Below are positions 17,620 to 26,333 of a stretch of DNA of 57,424 nt, in pieces; within the stretch, counting starts at the first letter, position 1; each line of letters begins with the position of its first letter. The translations under genes were made by a program, and so were the position numbers. A model generated the notes under the pieces. That model did no database searches, was not told the DNA's origin, and saw only the letters and a list, made by a program, of their open reading frames with translations. The stretch is from the NCBI GenBank assembly GCA_002344075.1, contig DDTM01000084.1, positions 1-57,424 on the forward strand, written 5' to 3'. The DNA is from Bacteroidetes bacterium UBA2364 (lineage in GTDB: Bacteria; Bacteroidota; Rhodothermia; Rhodothermales; UBA2364).

Positions 17620-18084
17620 ATGGGACGCTACTACGACGAACTGGAGACAGGTGAAGTCATCCGTCATTATGTGACGAAAACCATAACAGAGGGCGAGCAC
17701 TTTTTGTTCTGCTCGATCACGTTAAATACGCAGCCCTTACATATAGATACCGAGTTCGCACGAAAATCTACCTTTGGACGCATATTGGTTGATGGGCTTT
17801 TTGTCCTCAGTCTTGCAGTGGGTATTTCGGTAGGGGATCTTACTTCAGGGACCATTGTGGCCAACCTGGGCTACGATTCGGTGCGCCATACCCACCCGGT
17901 TTTCCACGGCGATACCATCCGGGTGGAAACAGAAGTAGTCCAAAAAAGGCTTTCTGCTTCGCGTGAAGGTACAGGAATTGTCACTTTTCTACATAAAGCA
18001 TTTAACCAAAAGGAAGAAATGGTATTAGAGGTAAAGCGAAGCGCTATGATGTTAATAAAACCACCCAAAACGATCTTGGTATGA
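17620..18084 (+). CDS. MaoC-family acyl-CoA hydratase
   Basis: The 154-aa hot-dog-fold protein carries the R-specific hydratase signature NTQPLHID (acid/base Asp-His pair) and FGRILVDGLFVLSLAVG. It adds water to 2-enoyl-CoA thioesters. It is translationally coupled (ATGA, 4-bp overlap) to a CitE-like lyase. This MaoC-CitE pairing is known from mesaconyl-/itaconyl-CoA hydratase plus citramalyl- or malyl-CoA lyase modules, so a branched C5-dicarboxyl-CoA is the favoured substrate class. That is inference from context. Confidence 0.85.
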   Translation: MGRYYDELETGEVIRHYVTKTITEGEHFLFCSITLNTQPLHIDTEFARKSTFGRILVDGLFVLSLAVGISVGDLTSGTIVANLGYDSVRHTHPVFHGDTIRVETEVVQKRLSASREGTGIVTFLHKAFNQKEEMVLEVKRSAMMLIKPPKTILV

Positions 18085-18965
18085 AAAGCAATCTGGGTAT
18101 GAGACGAAGCTTTCTTTTTATGCCCGCAACCGACCGGCCTAAAGCGGAAAAGGCTGCAACAATCGAGGTAGATGTGGTGGTTTTGGACTTGGAAGATGGT
18201 ACGGCCCTATCCAGAAAGGAAGAAGCGCGACAAACGGCTCTTACTATTTTGAAAGAGATTGCTTTTGGAAACCGATTGGTTATGGTGCGGATAAACGACC
18301 TGAGAAGCCCTTTCTGGCAAGATGACCTGGCTGCTTTTTCTGAAAAAATGCCGGACGGGATTGTGATTGCGAAAACAGAAGCCTCTTCGGAGGTAGAGAT
18401 GGTTGCTGCGTATATCGAAGAACAAGAACAAAAACTGGGCATAGAACTGGGCAGAACAAAACTCTTTGCAGTCATTGAATCTTCAAAAGGATTGGTATCA
18501 ATTCGAGAAATTGCAATGTGTACACAGACATTTCCCAGACTGTCCGGATTGATTTTTGGTGCCGAAGATTATGCGGGAAGTATTGGAGCAACCCGAACAA
18601 AAGAAGGTGTTGAGATTTTGTTTGCCAGAAGTCGTGTGGTGATGTTTGCAAAAGCTTTTGGCTTGGATGCCATTGACACGATTTATGGCAATTTTAAAGA
18701 CTTGGCAGGGCTTGAAGTAGAAACAAATTTGGTGAAAAATCTCGGTTTTACTGGAAAATTAGCCATTCACCCGTGTCAAGTTCCAGTGATTCATCAGGTA
18801 TTAAGGCCCTCCGAAAAAGAAATAGAGGAAGCAAGGCAATTGATCAATGCCTACAAAGACCACCAAAAAAATGGACACGGCGTATTTTCTTGGAATGGTA
18901 GAATGATAGACGCACCAAATATTATTCAAGCAGAAGAGATAATAATTCGTGCAAATTTATTGTAA
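18081..18965 (+). CDS. CitE-like CoA-ester lyase (HpcH/HpaI, citramalyl/malyl-CoA lyase family)
   Basis: The 294-aa TIM-barrel protein has the opening RRSFLFMPATDR, the VVLDLEDGTA metal/substrate loop, VRINDLRSPFW, AVIESSKGLVSIREIA, and LIFGAEDYAGSIGATRT, all typical of stand-alone CitE homologues (malyl-CoA, beta-methylmalyl-CoA or citramalyl-CoA lyases). It cleaves 3-hydroxyacyl-CoA to acetyl- or propionyl-CoA plus a 2-oxoacid. The start at 18081 overlaps the maoC stop; an in-frame ATG at 18099 is an alternative. No citrate lyase alpha or gamma genes are near, so true citrate lyase is unlikely. Confidence 0.87.
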   Translation: MKSNLGMRRSFLFMPATDRPKAEKAATIEVDVVVLDLEDGTALSRKEEARQTALTILKEIAFGNRLVMVRINDLRSPFWQDDLAAFSEKMPDGIVIAKTEASSEVEMVAAYIEEQEQKLGIELGRTKLFAVIESSKGLVSIREIAMCTQTFPRLSGLIFGAEDYAGSIGATRTKEGVEILFARSRVVMFAKAFGLDAIDTIYGNFKDLAGLEVETNLVKNLGFTGKLAIHPCQVPVIHQVLRPSEKEIEEARQLINAYKDHQKNGHGVFSWNGRMIDAPNIIQAEEIIIRANLL

Positions 18966-18989
18966 AGTTGTCATGTTGTAAATAGAAGT

Positions 18990-19033
18990 TAAAAAAGGTG
19001 GCACGTTTTTGTCTGTTAAGATATGTGCTACCT
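18990..19033 (-). terminator. Leftward terminator-like hairpin between citE and the RhuM-like gene
   Basis: Arms AGGTGGCAC (18996-19004) and GTGCTACCT (19025-19033) form a 9-bp stem with one G-U pair and a 20-nt loop. On the minus strand the stem is followed directly by six Ts, so it reads as a terminator for leftward transcription, perhaps run-on from the recombinase gene. It may also slow plus-strand read-through from citE. Confidence 0.55.
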
Positions 19034-19089
19034 CAGATTGTGTTCCGCCACTTACTTCCTTCTGCTTCTTAACACAAACCATAACATTC

Positions 19090-19782
19090 ATGCCTGAATT
19101 TGATACGGTAGCGTACCAAGTGGGCGCTGCATTTCCTGATCTGACTCTTGGTATAGACGATGATTCTGTATGGGCAAGCGTGGAAATGTCTGCTGAAATC
19201 TTGGACAAAAATTTATCAGAAGTACAATCTCTATTGAACCATAAAAAAACCCAAGCCCTGTTTGATACCACGCATTTTCGCAGGTCTGCCAGTAGCGAGG
19301 GAGAGGAGCAAACGCTTATATCGTTGGATGTGGTCCTTTATCTTGCAACAAAAACACATTCAGAAAAAGGAATGCGATTTTGTATGTGGGCGTCGGAGCA
19401 GATCAAAGAACGGCTACACGAGAAAAAATTTTCCACCATGCGGGAACGCCTTGAACTTTCCGAAAAACGACTGGATATCCAGCGTAAGAAGAAAGAAATG
19501 GTATTGGATATTACGGACAAAAAAACCGAAATCCGTCGTAAGCGCTTGGAAATGCAAAAAGACTTATTAACGGTTCCGGAGTTAGAAAAAGCTAAAATTG
19601 CACTCGAAGAACAACGCCTTTTGTTAGATAAAGCAACGGAACTCTCCAATATCCTTGCCACCATCACGGTAGATGAAAGCAAAACAGTGGTGGGGAGCGA
19701 ACCAGCCCTTACACCCATCTTAGACGAAGGGGAACGAGATATTGTGAAGATGAAATTGATGGAATTGATTCTGAAATTTTAA
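19090..19782 (+). CDS. Divergent RhuM-like domain protein with long charged coiled coil
   Basis: The 230-aa protein is not assigned to a well-defined family. Residues 24-110 follow the layout of RhuM/virulence-associated domains: a VWAS-x-EMSAEIL HTH-like opening, FDTTHFRRSASSEG (compare FxHTASDG in RhuM), then SLDVVLYLATKTHSEKGMRFCMWASEQIKERL (compare LDxIIxVGYRVxSxRxxxFRxWAT). Residues 110-190 are an extended highly charged helix, very likely a coiled coil. The start at 19090 is preferred over 19009, which would begin inside a hairpin. It converges on the recombinase gene with a 4-bp overlap. RhuM proteins are typical of genomic islands; the function is unknown. Confidence 0.6.
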   Translation: MPEFDTVAYQVGAAFPDLTLGIDDDSVWASVEMSAEILDKNLSEVQSLLNHKKTQALFDTTHFRRSASSEGEEQTLISLDVVLYLATKTHSEKGMRFCMWASEQIKERLHEKKFSTMRERLELSEKRLDIQRKKKEMVLDITDKKTEIRRKRLEMQKDLLTVPELEKAKIALEEQRLLLDKATELSNILATITVDESKTVVGSEPALTPILDEGERDIVKMKLMELILKF

Positions 19783-20666
19783 ACATCTAAATAGTCAGAA
19801 GAGCTTTGATTGGGTCTTGCATGGGTATAGCGGCCAGTAGTGGCAACCGATGCATGGCCCAGCGTGGCTTGTACAAGGTGGATAGGGGCACCGGCGTCTA
19901 ACGCATGGCTTGCATGTGCATGACGCATCCAATGCGGGCTTACCTTTTGCCACAATCCGGCTTTTTCTGCGGCTTTTTTGACAATTCTAAATACCTGCGT
20001 CCGGTGAAGTGGGCCACCTTTTTTACTTCTAAAAATGGGATCATCGGGTAGGAGTCCGTTCCGTTGTGCCAGCAATGCCTCAGTAGTTGCTTCCGACACA
20101 CGTATGGTTCTGGTTTTACCACCTTTACCAAACACCACAATCTGGCTGCCGTTATTGCGAGTAGTCAAATCACGCCAAGTAAGTGCTGTCATTTCTGAAA
20201 CCCGAATCCCCGTGCTATAAAGCAGCCTTAATAGGGCATTATTTCGGGCATCGTTTTCCAACGCCAACATTTGCAGCAATTCTTGCTCACTTAAAATGCG
20301 TTCGGCTAAGGTGTCTTTTAGTGCCGGAATCCGCAAAGGCGCACCAATGTCATACACCAAATAACCAAGTCGGTGGGCAAAAGCAATTAAACTTTTAACC
20401 GCATATAGTTTTCTTTTTTTTGAGCCATCTGCGTATTCAACCAACGCATCTGAAAATAATTGCAGATCCGCCAATGTCAATGATTGTATAGGCTTGTCTA
20501 TAAAATCTAAAAACTGCTGAATGTCACGTGTATAATTTTCGACGGTATTAGCAGGACGACCATGTAGCCAAAGACGAATTAGCTGCTCGTCATCAGTGAC
20601 TTGTGGTTGGGGGATTTCTGTCTGCGTGGTTTTAACTAATTGAAAGTTGCGTTTGGGAGCAGGCAT
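19779..20666 (-). CDS. Xer-type tyrosine recombinase
   Basis: The 295-aa protein has an N-terminal SAM-like core-binding domain and a C-terminal catalytic domain. All catalytic residues are present; numbered from the longer start at 20705 they are Arg168 (GIRVSE), Lys194/197 (FGKGGKTR), His258-x-x-Arg261 (HWMRHAHASH), His284 (LGHAS) and nucleophile Tyr293 (TGRYTHA). Length and layout match XerC/XerD rather than large phage integrases. In-frame starts at 20705, 20672 and 20666 are possible. A perfect palindromic dif-like site lies just upstream (20712-20745). It could resolve chromosome dimers alone or belong to a small mobile element. Confidence 0.9.
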   Translation of the reverse strand: MPAPKRNFQLVKTTQTEIPQPQVTDDEQLIRLWLHGRPANTVENYTRDIQQFLDFIDKPIQSLTLADLQLFSDALVEYADGSKKRKLYAVKSLIAFAHRLGYLVYDIGAPLRIPALKDTLAERILSEQELLQMLALENDARNNALLRLLYSTGIRVSEMTALTWRDLTTRNNGSQIVVFGKGGKTRTIRVSEATTEALLAQRNGLLPDDPIFRSKKGGPLHRTQVFRIVKKAAEKAGLWQKVSPHWMRHAHASHALDAGAPIHLVQATLGHASVATTGRYTHARPNQSSSDYLDV

Positions 20667-20711
20667 TGTCATACTGGTTGGTGAATGGCTTATAATACAA
20701 AACATGAGTGC

Positions 20712-20745
20712 TTAATGCAACATAACAATACTTATGTTGCATTAA
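20712..20745. other. Palindromic dif-like recombination site
   Basis: A perfect 14-bp inverted repeat, TTAATGCAACATAA and its complement, flanks a 6-bp asymmetric centre, CAATAC. The layout (arms ending CATAA and beginning TTATGTT around a 6-bp spacer) matches the bacterial dif core, whose inner halves are CATAA and TTATG. Unlike classical dif, both arms are identical, as expected for one recombinase binding both sides. It lies 7-46 bp upstream of the possible recombinase starts, so bound recombinase could also repress its own promoter. Confidence 0.7.
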
Positions 20746-20816
20746 TGTAAGGCAAATAAAAACAAATTCTTATATGAATGAATATCATCTTGTTGTCAAG
20801 TAATTATGAGATTTAT

Positions 20817-22220
20817 TCACTTCGTTTTGAAAAACTGAATAGTAGAAATTAGTGGGCACGCCCGTGATTGCTCTATGCTTATTTTAAGTTTGGTGGTTTT
20901 GGTGGTTGGAAATTTCAGGATGCGCTTATAGCCAATGGTGGTTCCGGTAATGATGGTTTTCCATTTACCTTCAATTTCAGCTGCCACCGAAAAACGTTCT
21001 ACACGTTGGCCAAGTGCAATATATTCTTGTATCAATACGGTATTGATCTCGGTCGGATTATTGAATGTGAGTTCCAACCAACCTGTTTTCGCTTCGTTCT
21101 TAGTTGTCCAGTACGACTGAAAATTATGGTCTAATACTTTTTGTGCTGAGAATCTACGTCCTTTTTGACTATTGCCAATAACGGCTGCACGTGTCGCAAG
21201 GTTCTCGCGGAAGTCCTGATCCAATTGGACACGCAATCCCATTAAGGCTGTAGAATCATTCGGATGAACCAACCCCCTTGTATCTACAGGTATATTGAGC
21301 AATAGATTTGCATTCCTTCCAATGGATTCGTAATATATCTGTCGTAATTTTTCAACAGATTTTACTTTTTCATCTTCACTCGAACGATAATACCAGCCAG
21401 GTCTTATGGACACATCCACTTCCCCCGGAATCCAGTGGGTGCCGTCGGCGTGGCCTTCTATGAGTTCAGTATATTTGGGATAGCCAGCATAAACTTCGCT
21501 TCCTCGCAACAAAGACCAATTGGTTTCTCCTGCATATCCGGCTTCATTTCCAATCCAGCGCACATCAGGTCCACCATCGCTAAACATCACCGCATTGGGC
21601 GCATATTTGCGTACTGTTGCATGGAAAGCAGGCCAATCATATACTTGTTTTTTTCCGTTTGGCCCTTCCCCATTTGCGCCATCAAACCAAAATTCAAAAA
21701 CTTCCCCGTATTGCGTAAGGACTTCCCTGATTTGGTTCATGTAAAGCTCGTTGTATCTTTGCGAGTCACCATATTCCGGTGCATTCCGATCCCACGGAGA
21801 TAAATAAATTCCAAACTTAAGGCCATATTTTGTGGCAGCCTCCGAGAGTTCGCGTAAGACATCTCCATTACCGTTTCGCCAAGGACTTTTTTTCACTGAG
21901 TGTTCGGTATATCCAGACGGCCAAAGGCAAAATCCGTCGTGATGCTTTGCGGTAATAATCACGCCCTTCATTCCGGCGGCTTTAAAAATGCGTACCCATT
22001 GTTCGGCGTCAAATTGCGTTGGGTTAAATTTTCCTGGATGTTCGCGGCCATCACCCCACTCCACGCCCGTAAACGTATTCATATTAAAATGAACAAAGGC
22101 GTAATACTCCAATTGTTGCCATGCCAATTGCTGCCGGGTGGGGATTGGGCCAAAAGGCTTGGGAGGCTTAATGCTATTACAAGCTGTTAAGAAACAAAGG
22201 CTTATAAATATAATTCGCAT
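20817..22220 (-). CDS. Alpha-L-fucosidase (GH29) lipoprotein with C-terminal F5/8-type domain
   Basis: The 467-aa product has a short lipoprotein signal peptide with lipobox LTAC (Cys14). The GH29 catalytic domain covers about 30-330 (HFNMNTFTGVEWGDG, ITAKHHDGFCLWPS, and EFWFDGANGEG holding the probable nucleophile Asp). A discoidin-like domain (about 340-467; FQSYWTTKN, GWLELTF) may bind glycans. It releases alpha-L-fucose from oligosaccharides at the cell surface or periplasm. No other glycoside hydrolase or SusCD pair is adjacent, so it is not in a classic polysaccharide utilisation locus. Confidence 0.9.
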   Translation of the reverse strand: MRIIFISLCFLTACNSIKPPKPFGPIPTRQQLAWQQLEYYAFVHFNMNTFTGVEWGDGREHPGKFNPTQFDAEQWVRIFKAAGMKGVIITAKHHDGFCLWPSGYTEHSVKKSPWRNGNGDVLRELSEAATKYGLKFGIYLSPWDRNAPEYGDSQRYNELYMNQIREVLTQYGEVFEFWFDGANGEGPNGKKQVYDWPAFHATVRKYAPNAVMFSDGGPDVRWIGNEAGYAGETNWSLLRGSEVYAGYPKYTELIEGHADGTHWIPGEVDVSIRPGWYYRSSEDEKVKSVEKLRQIYYESIGRNANLLLNIPVDTRGLVHPNDSTALMGLRVQLDQDFRENLATRAAVIGNSQKGRRFSAQKVLDHNFQSYWTTKNEAKTGWLELTFNNPTEINTVLIQEYIALGQRVERFSVAAEIEGKWKTIITGTTIGYKRILKFPTTKTTKLKISIEQSRACPLISTIQFFKTK

Positions 22221-22403
22221 GACTTTTTGGGGTTAGGTACAAAAAAAGCCACCCCTTACCACGCTTCTACGTTACCGATTAAACACAAGATAGCCTAAGT
22301 GAATATAAGGGTGCATTTAAAAAGTTCCCTAATTACCGCATGCACACCTCTTTCACATTTCATAATGATCAAATAGGTTTTTTTATGATGCCGTAAGACG
22401 CAT

Positions 22404-24527
22404 TTATGGTTTCGACAGCTCTTCCAAAATTACAATTGCTGCTTGTGCAATGACCGTTCCGGGACCAAAAACAAAAGATGCCCCAGCAGCAAGCAAGGTA
22501 GGTTCGTCTTGTGGCGGAATCACTCCGCCCACTGTCACCAAAATATCTGGTCTCCCCAAGTCCTTTAGGGCCTGTACCACCTGCGGAACCAGTGTATTGT
22601 GTGCCCCTGCCAAACTCGAAACACCCAATACATGCACATCATTTTCCACGGCCTGACGTGCGGCTTCGGCAGGAGTTTGGAAGAGAGGCCCAATGTCCAC
22701 ATCAAATCCCAGATCGGCAAAGCTGGTGGCAATCACCTTTGCGCCACGATCGTGGCCGTCCTGTCCCAATTTGGCAACCATAATTCGCGGGCGGCGGCCC
22801 TCGGCCTCGGCAAACGCATCCGAAAGGGCTTGTGCCTTTTGGAAAGTTTCGTTATGTGCCATTTCTTTTGCAAAAACACCGGATACCGAGCGAATTTGGG
22901 GTTTAAAACGCCCGAAGACCACTTCGAGGGCGTCCGAAATTTCGCCAAGTGTGGCGCGTAGGCGAGCGGCTTCGACGGCAAGTGCCAGAAGGTTTCCCTC
23001 GCCGGTCTTAGCACATTCAGTCAGTTTTTCCAATGCAATCCTCACGTTTCCGGTGTCGCGGGTAGCCTTTATTTGATTTAAGCGTTCAATTTGAGCAGCA
23101 CGCACCGAAGTATTGTCCACCACCAGTACTTCCAAATCGTCCGCTTCCTTGTCTTGACGATAGCGGTTTACCCCCACAATCACATCCAACCCTGCATCAA
23201 TTCGGGCTTGTTTCCTTGCAGCGGCCTCTTCGATTCGTAGTTTGGGAATCCCTGCTTCAATCGCCTTGGTCATCCCACCCAGTTCTTCCACCTCCTGAAT
23301 TAACGCCCACGCTTTTTTTGCTAATTGATCGGTAAGGTATTCTACATAATAAGAGCCGCCCCAAGGGTCCACTGTTTTACAGATTTCGGTTTCTAATTGC
23401 AGAAAAAGCTGCGTATTCCGGGCAATACGAGCGGAAAAGTCAGTAGGTAATGCAATAGCTTCATCTAGGGCATTGGTGTGCAAGGATTGGGTATGCCCCA
23501 TTGCCGAGGCCATCGCTTCAACGCAAGTACGTGCCACATTATTAAACGGATCCTGAGCAGTAAGGCTCCAGCCGGAGGTTTGTGAATGCGTCCGTAAGGC
23601 CAACGATTTTGGGTTTTTAGGGTCAAATGCCTGAACAATTTTTGCCCAGAGCATCCGCCCTGCCCGCATCTTGGCAATTTCCATAAAATGATCCATGCCA
23701 ATCGCCCAAAAGAACGATAAACGTGGTGCAAAAGCATCAATGTCCAAACCAGACTTAATGCCTGTCCGGAGGTATTCCCAGCCATCGGCAAGGGTATAAG
23801 CCAATTCGATGTCGGCAGTTGCTCCAGCCTCCTGCATGTGATATCCAGAAATAGAAATCGAATTAAACTTGGGCATATTTGCTGAGGTATAGCGAAAGAT
23901 ATCCCCAATAATATGGATAGAGGCTTCTGGTGGATAAATAAACGTATTTCGCACCATAAACTCCTTCAAGATGTCGTTCTGAATGGTTCCGCTAAGTTGA
24001 TCATTCGTAACACCTTGTTCTTCAGCCGCCACAATATAGAAGGCAAGCACGGGTAAAACCGCGCCATTCATCGTCATCGAAACCGAAATTTTATCTAATG
24101 GGATTTGATTAAAGAGGATTTTCATGTCCTCTACTGAATCTATGGCCACGCCAGCCTTCCCCACATCGCCTACCACGCGCTCGTGATCCGAGTCGTAGCC
24201 ACGGTGTGTGGCCAAGTCAAATGCAACAGAAAGTCCCTTTTGTCCGGCGGCGAGGTTCCTTCGGTAAAATGCATTGGATTCTTCTGCCGTAGAAAACCCT
24301 GCATACTGGCGAATGGTCCACGGCTGATTTACATACATTGTAGCATAAGGTCCTCGAAGAAACGGTGGTATCCCAGCAGCGTAGTTTAGATGTTGAAGAT
24401 TTTTGATGTCTTCAGGCCCAAAAGCAGGCTTGATGGAAATATGTTCCGGCGTCTCAGCGGGCGTATTTACTTCAGAAAAAGCAAGTACGGAAGGTTTTAA
24501 GGCTATTTTTGAGAAATCTGGTCTCAT
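22404..24527 (-). CDS. mutB: Methylmalonyl-CoA mutase large (catalytic) subunit
   Basis: This subunit interconverts (R)-methylmalonyl-CoA and succinyl-CoA with adenosylcobalamin. The 707-aa protein has the substrate-binding TIM barrel (YAGFSTAEESNAFYRRNL, AFDLATHRGYDSDH) and the C-terminal B12-binding domain with DGHDRG at about residue 590, whose His ligates cobalt. It is 19 bp downstream of mutA, on the same strand. It links propionyl-CoA from odd-chain fatty acids, Val and Ile to the TCA cycle. The MeaB chaperone gene is not in the window. Confidence 0.97.
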   Translation of the reverse strand: MRPDFSKIALKPSVLAFSEVNTPAETPEHISIKPAFGPEDIKNLQHLNYAAGIPPFLRGPYATMYVNQPWTIRQYAGFSTAEESNAFYRRNLAAGQKGLSVAFDLATHRGYDSDHERVVGDVGKAGVAIDSVEDMKILFNQIPLDKISVSMTMNGAVLPVLAFYIVAAEEQGVTNDQLSGTIQNDILKEFMVRNTFIYPPEASIHIIGDIFRYTSANMPKFNSISISGYHMQEAGATADIELAYTLADGWEYLRTGIKSGLDIDAFAPRLSFFWAIGMDHFMEIAKMRAGRMLWAKIVQAFDPKNPKSLALRTHSQTSGWSLTAQDPFNNVARTCVEAMASAMGHTQSLHTNALDEAIALPTDFSARIARNTQLFLQLETEICKTVDPWGGSYYVEYLTDQLAKKAWALIQEVEELGGMTKAIEAGIPKLRIEEAAARKQARIDAGLDVIVGVNRYRQDKEADDLEVLVVDNTSVRAAQIERLNQIKATRDTGNVRIALEKLTECAKTGEGNLLALAVEAARLRATLGEISDALEVVFGRFKPQIRSVSGVFAKEMAHNETFQKAQALSDAFAEAEGRRPRIMVAKLGQDGHDRGAKVIATSFADLGFDVDIGPLFQTPAEAARQAVENDVHVLGVSSLAGAHNTLVPQVVQALKDLGRPDILVTVGGVIPPQDEPTLLAAGASFVFGPGTVIAQAAIVILEELSKP

Positions 24528-24546
24528 TTGATTTGGGATTTCAGTT

Positions 24547-26250
24547 TTAACAAATTTTAGACCAATGGGTTAGAGCATCGGTAAGGTTCAGGCTAAGTGG
24601 GCCATTTTTTGCAAAAATTAAGGCTTCGGACAACCCGTTTTTGCCAAGACGCAGGAAATCGACCCCTTGTTCAAGAAGTGCTTGCTCCTGACTGCTTTTT
24701 CCGGCAATGATTACCCGTTTTGTTGTTGCTTTCAAATTGTTCAGGTCTTCCATTGTCAATCCATCGTATTGCTCATCTGTGCTACAAAGAACAACAATAT
24801 CCACTTGTTCCTTTGCCACATACTCAAGTGCTGCTGTTTTATCGTTAAGCAGAGGGCTTTCGGTCACCTCAAAGGGGCCGCAGCCCACCATATTTCCCGC
24901 AAAAACACCCCGCGCCGTTGCCATTGCAGAAGAACCAAACCGAACCAAGGTAAATCTGCAACGTATGTCTCTTTCTATTGCTTCTTTTCTTAGCTGGTCT
25001 AATGTAGCACTCAAGGCAAAGGAATCAGCAGTTTGAGTGGGCCACTTTTCGATTAGATTTGGAAAGGTATTGGTTCCGAGAAGAACTCTTTTACCAGAAG
25101 ATGCAGCAGATTTTTCCGACTCGCCTGCTTGCTGAATCCAACCTTCTACCATATTCGTGGACTGGGCTAAACCGCCACCAGATTCTATTTTCTGAAACAA
25201 TGTCCACGCTTTTTCGGCCAAGGAGTGGGTAAGCCATTCAATATAATAAGAGCCTGCTGCCGGATCCTGAACGCGACTTAGGTGGGATTCATGTCGTAGT
25301 ATATGTTGGATATTTCGGGAAAGACGTAAAGCCAAGTCGCTTCCTTCTGGATCAAAGAAGTCAAATCGCGGAAGCGAGATGCTGTCTGCACCACCAAAAA
25401 TAGCCGACATGCACTCCGTCGTGAGGCGGAGGAGGTTGCTGTGCCGGTCTCTGGTTGTTTTGTTACGTTTTAGCGAGAAGGCTGCTATGGGAATGGCATA
25501 CTCCGAAGTTTGATACGCCTCAAACAGCATGGGAAGAAGCCGCATTAATGCCCGCAACTTGGCCATCTCAGAAAAATAATCCGATCCGATACCTGTGTGT
25601 ATAAACAGGTTTTCTAGCATAACCTCCGATGCCAAGGCATCACTCAAGCTTCCAAGCAGTATGGCCAGTTCAAGAACAGGCGTAGCCCCACGTTCTCTCG
25701 CAAAGAGTCCGTCCAATTTCCCAGTCTTCAGATTGGGGAATTGAAAACCTGCCGAGGTCTTACCCAGCCATGTGCCTTTCAACTGTTCGGGTGTATGCCC
25801 CAATTTTTCAAGTGCGGTAAGCAACGGTACAGTTTCTGAAAGCCCGAAATGTAAGGGTAAGGCATCAATCCACACACCTTCAAGTAATTTCACAAGGGCA
25901 TCGGACGTGGGAGAAGCTGGAAACCATAAGCCAATTTCTTCCACATCTTCTTTTAAAGCAGTCAGCAATTGCGCGTTAGATTTAGCCGGATCCGTGATAA
26001 AAAAATCTTGCCGGATTTTCGCCATTTTGGAACGACCTTTGCGATGAACTAAACCAGCGTCCCCATTGTGCATCCAAGAGGGCAAATCTTCCGCCCTATA
26101 AAAAGGTTTTCTCCGCAGTCCGTCTGAAGTGGTCGTGATAAGTTTTTTTTCATAATCCGCCCCTTTCAATGCCGTCAAAACTTGGGCTTCCCAAACTGTC
26201 GTAGAGACAGGTCCAAAGGAGCCAAAAAGATTTTCGTCGAGGATATTCAT
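24547..26250 (-). CDS. mutA: Methylmalonyl-CoA mutase small subunit
   Basis: The 567-aa structural partner of MutB retains the mutase barrel layout (QDPAAGSYYIEWLTHSLAEKAW) and a C-terminal B12-like domain (about 440-560). This domain lacks the DxHxxG cobalt-binding motif, as expected for the non-catalytic alpha/small chain. It forms a heterodimer with MutB, encoded 19 bp downstream. The start at 26250 is close to the divergent caspase-like gene (83-bp gap), so both promoters share that gap. Confidence 0.94.
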   Translation of the reverse strand: MNILDENLFGSFGPVSTTVWEAQVLTALKGADYEKKLITTTSDGLRRKPFYRAEDLPSWMHNGDAGLVHRKGRSKMAKIRQDFFITDPAKSNAQLLTALKEDVEEIGLWFPASPTSDALVKLLEGVWIDALPLHFGLSETVPLLTALEKLGHTPEQLKGTWLGKTSAGFQFPNLKTGKLDGLFARERGATPVLELAILLGSLSDALASEVMLENLFIHTGIGSDYFSEMAKLRALMRLLPMLFEAYQTSEYAIPIAAFSLKRNKTTRDRHSNLLRLTTECMSAIFGGADSISLPRFDFFDPEGSDLALRLSRNIQHILRHESHLSRVQDPAAGSYYIEWLTHSLAEKAWTLFQKIESGGGLAQSTNMVEGWIQQAGESEKSAASSGKRVLLGTNTFPNLIEKWPTQTADSFALSATLDQLRKEAIERDIRCRFTLVRFGSSAMATARGVFAGNMVGCGPFEVTESPLLNDKTAALEYVAKEQVDIVVLCSTDEQYDGLTMEDLNNLKATTKRVIIAGKSSQEQALLEQGVDFLRLGKNGLSEALIFAKNGPLSLNLTDALTHWSKIC

Positions 26251-26333
26251 AGTGTCGTCGAATAAAGAATACAGGATTGCAGTGAAACAGCCATATTATA
26301 AGCGGTTTTTATTTCACCGTACAGGAAAATACC

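Noticed and set aside
22221..22403. Possible terminator or riboswitch between mutB and the fucosidase gene (GTGCAT/ATGCAC arms)
   Set aside because: The 6-bp arms with a 23-nt loop are weak, there is no T-run, and no cobalamin riboswitch landmark was seen.
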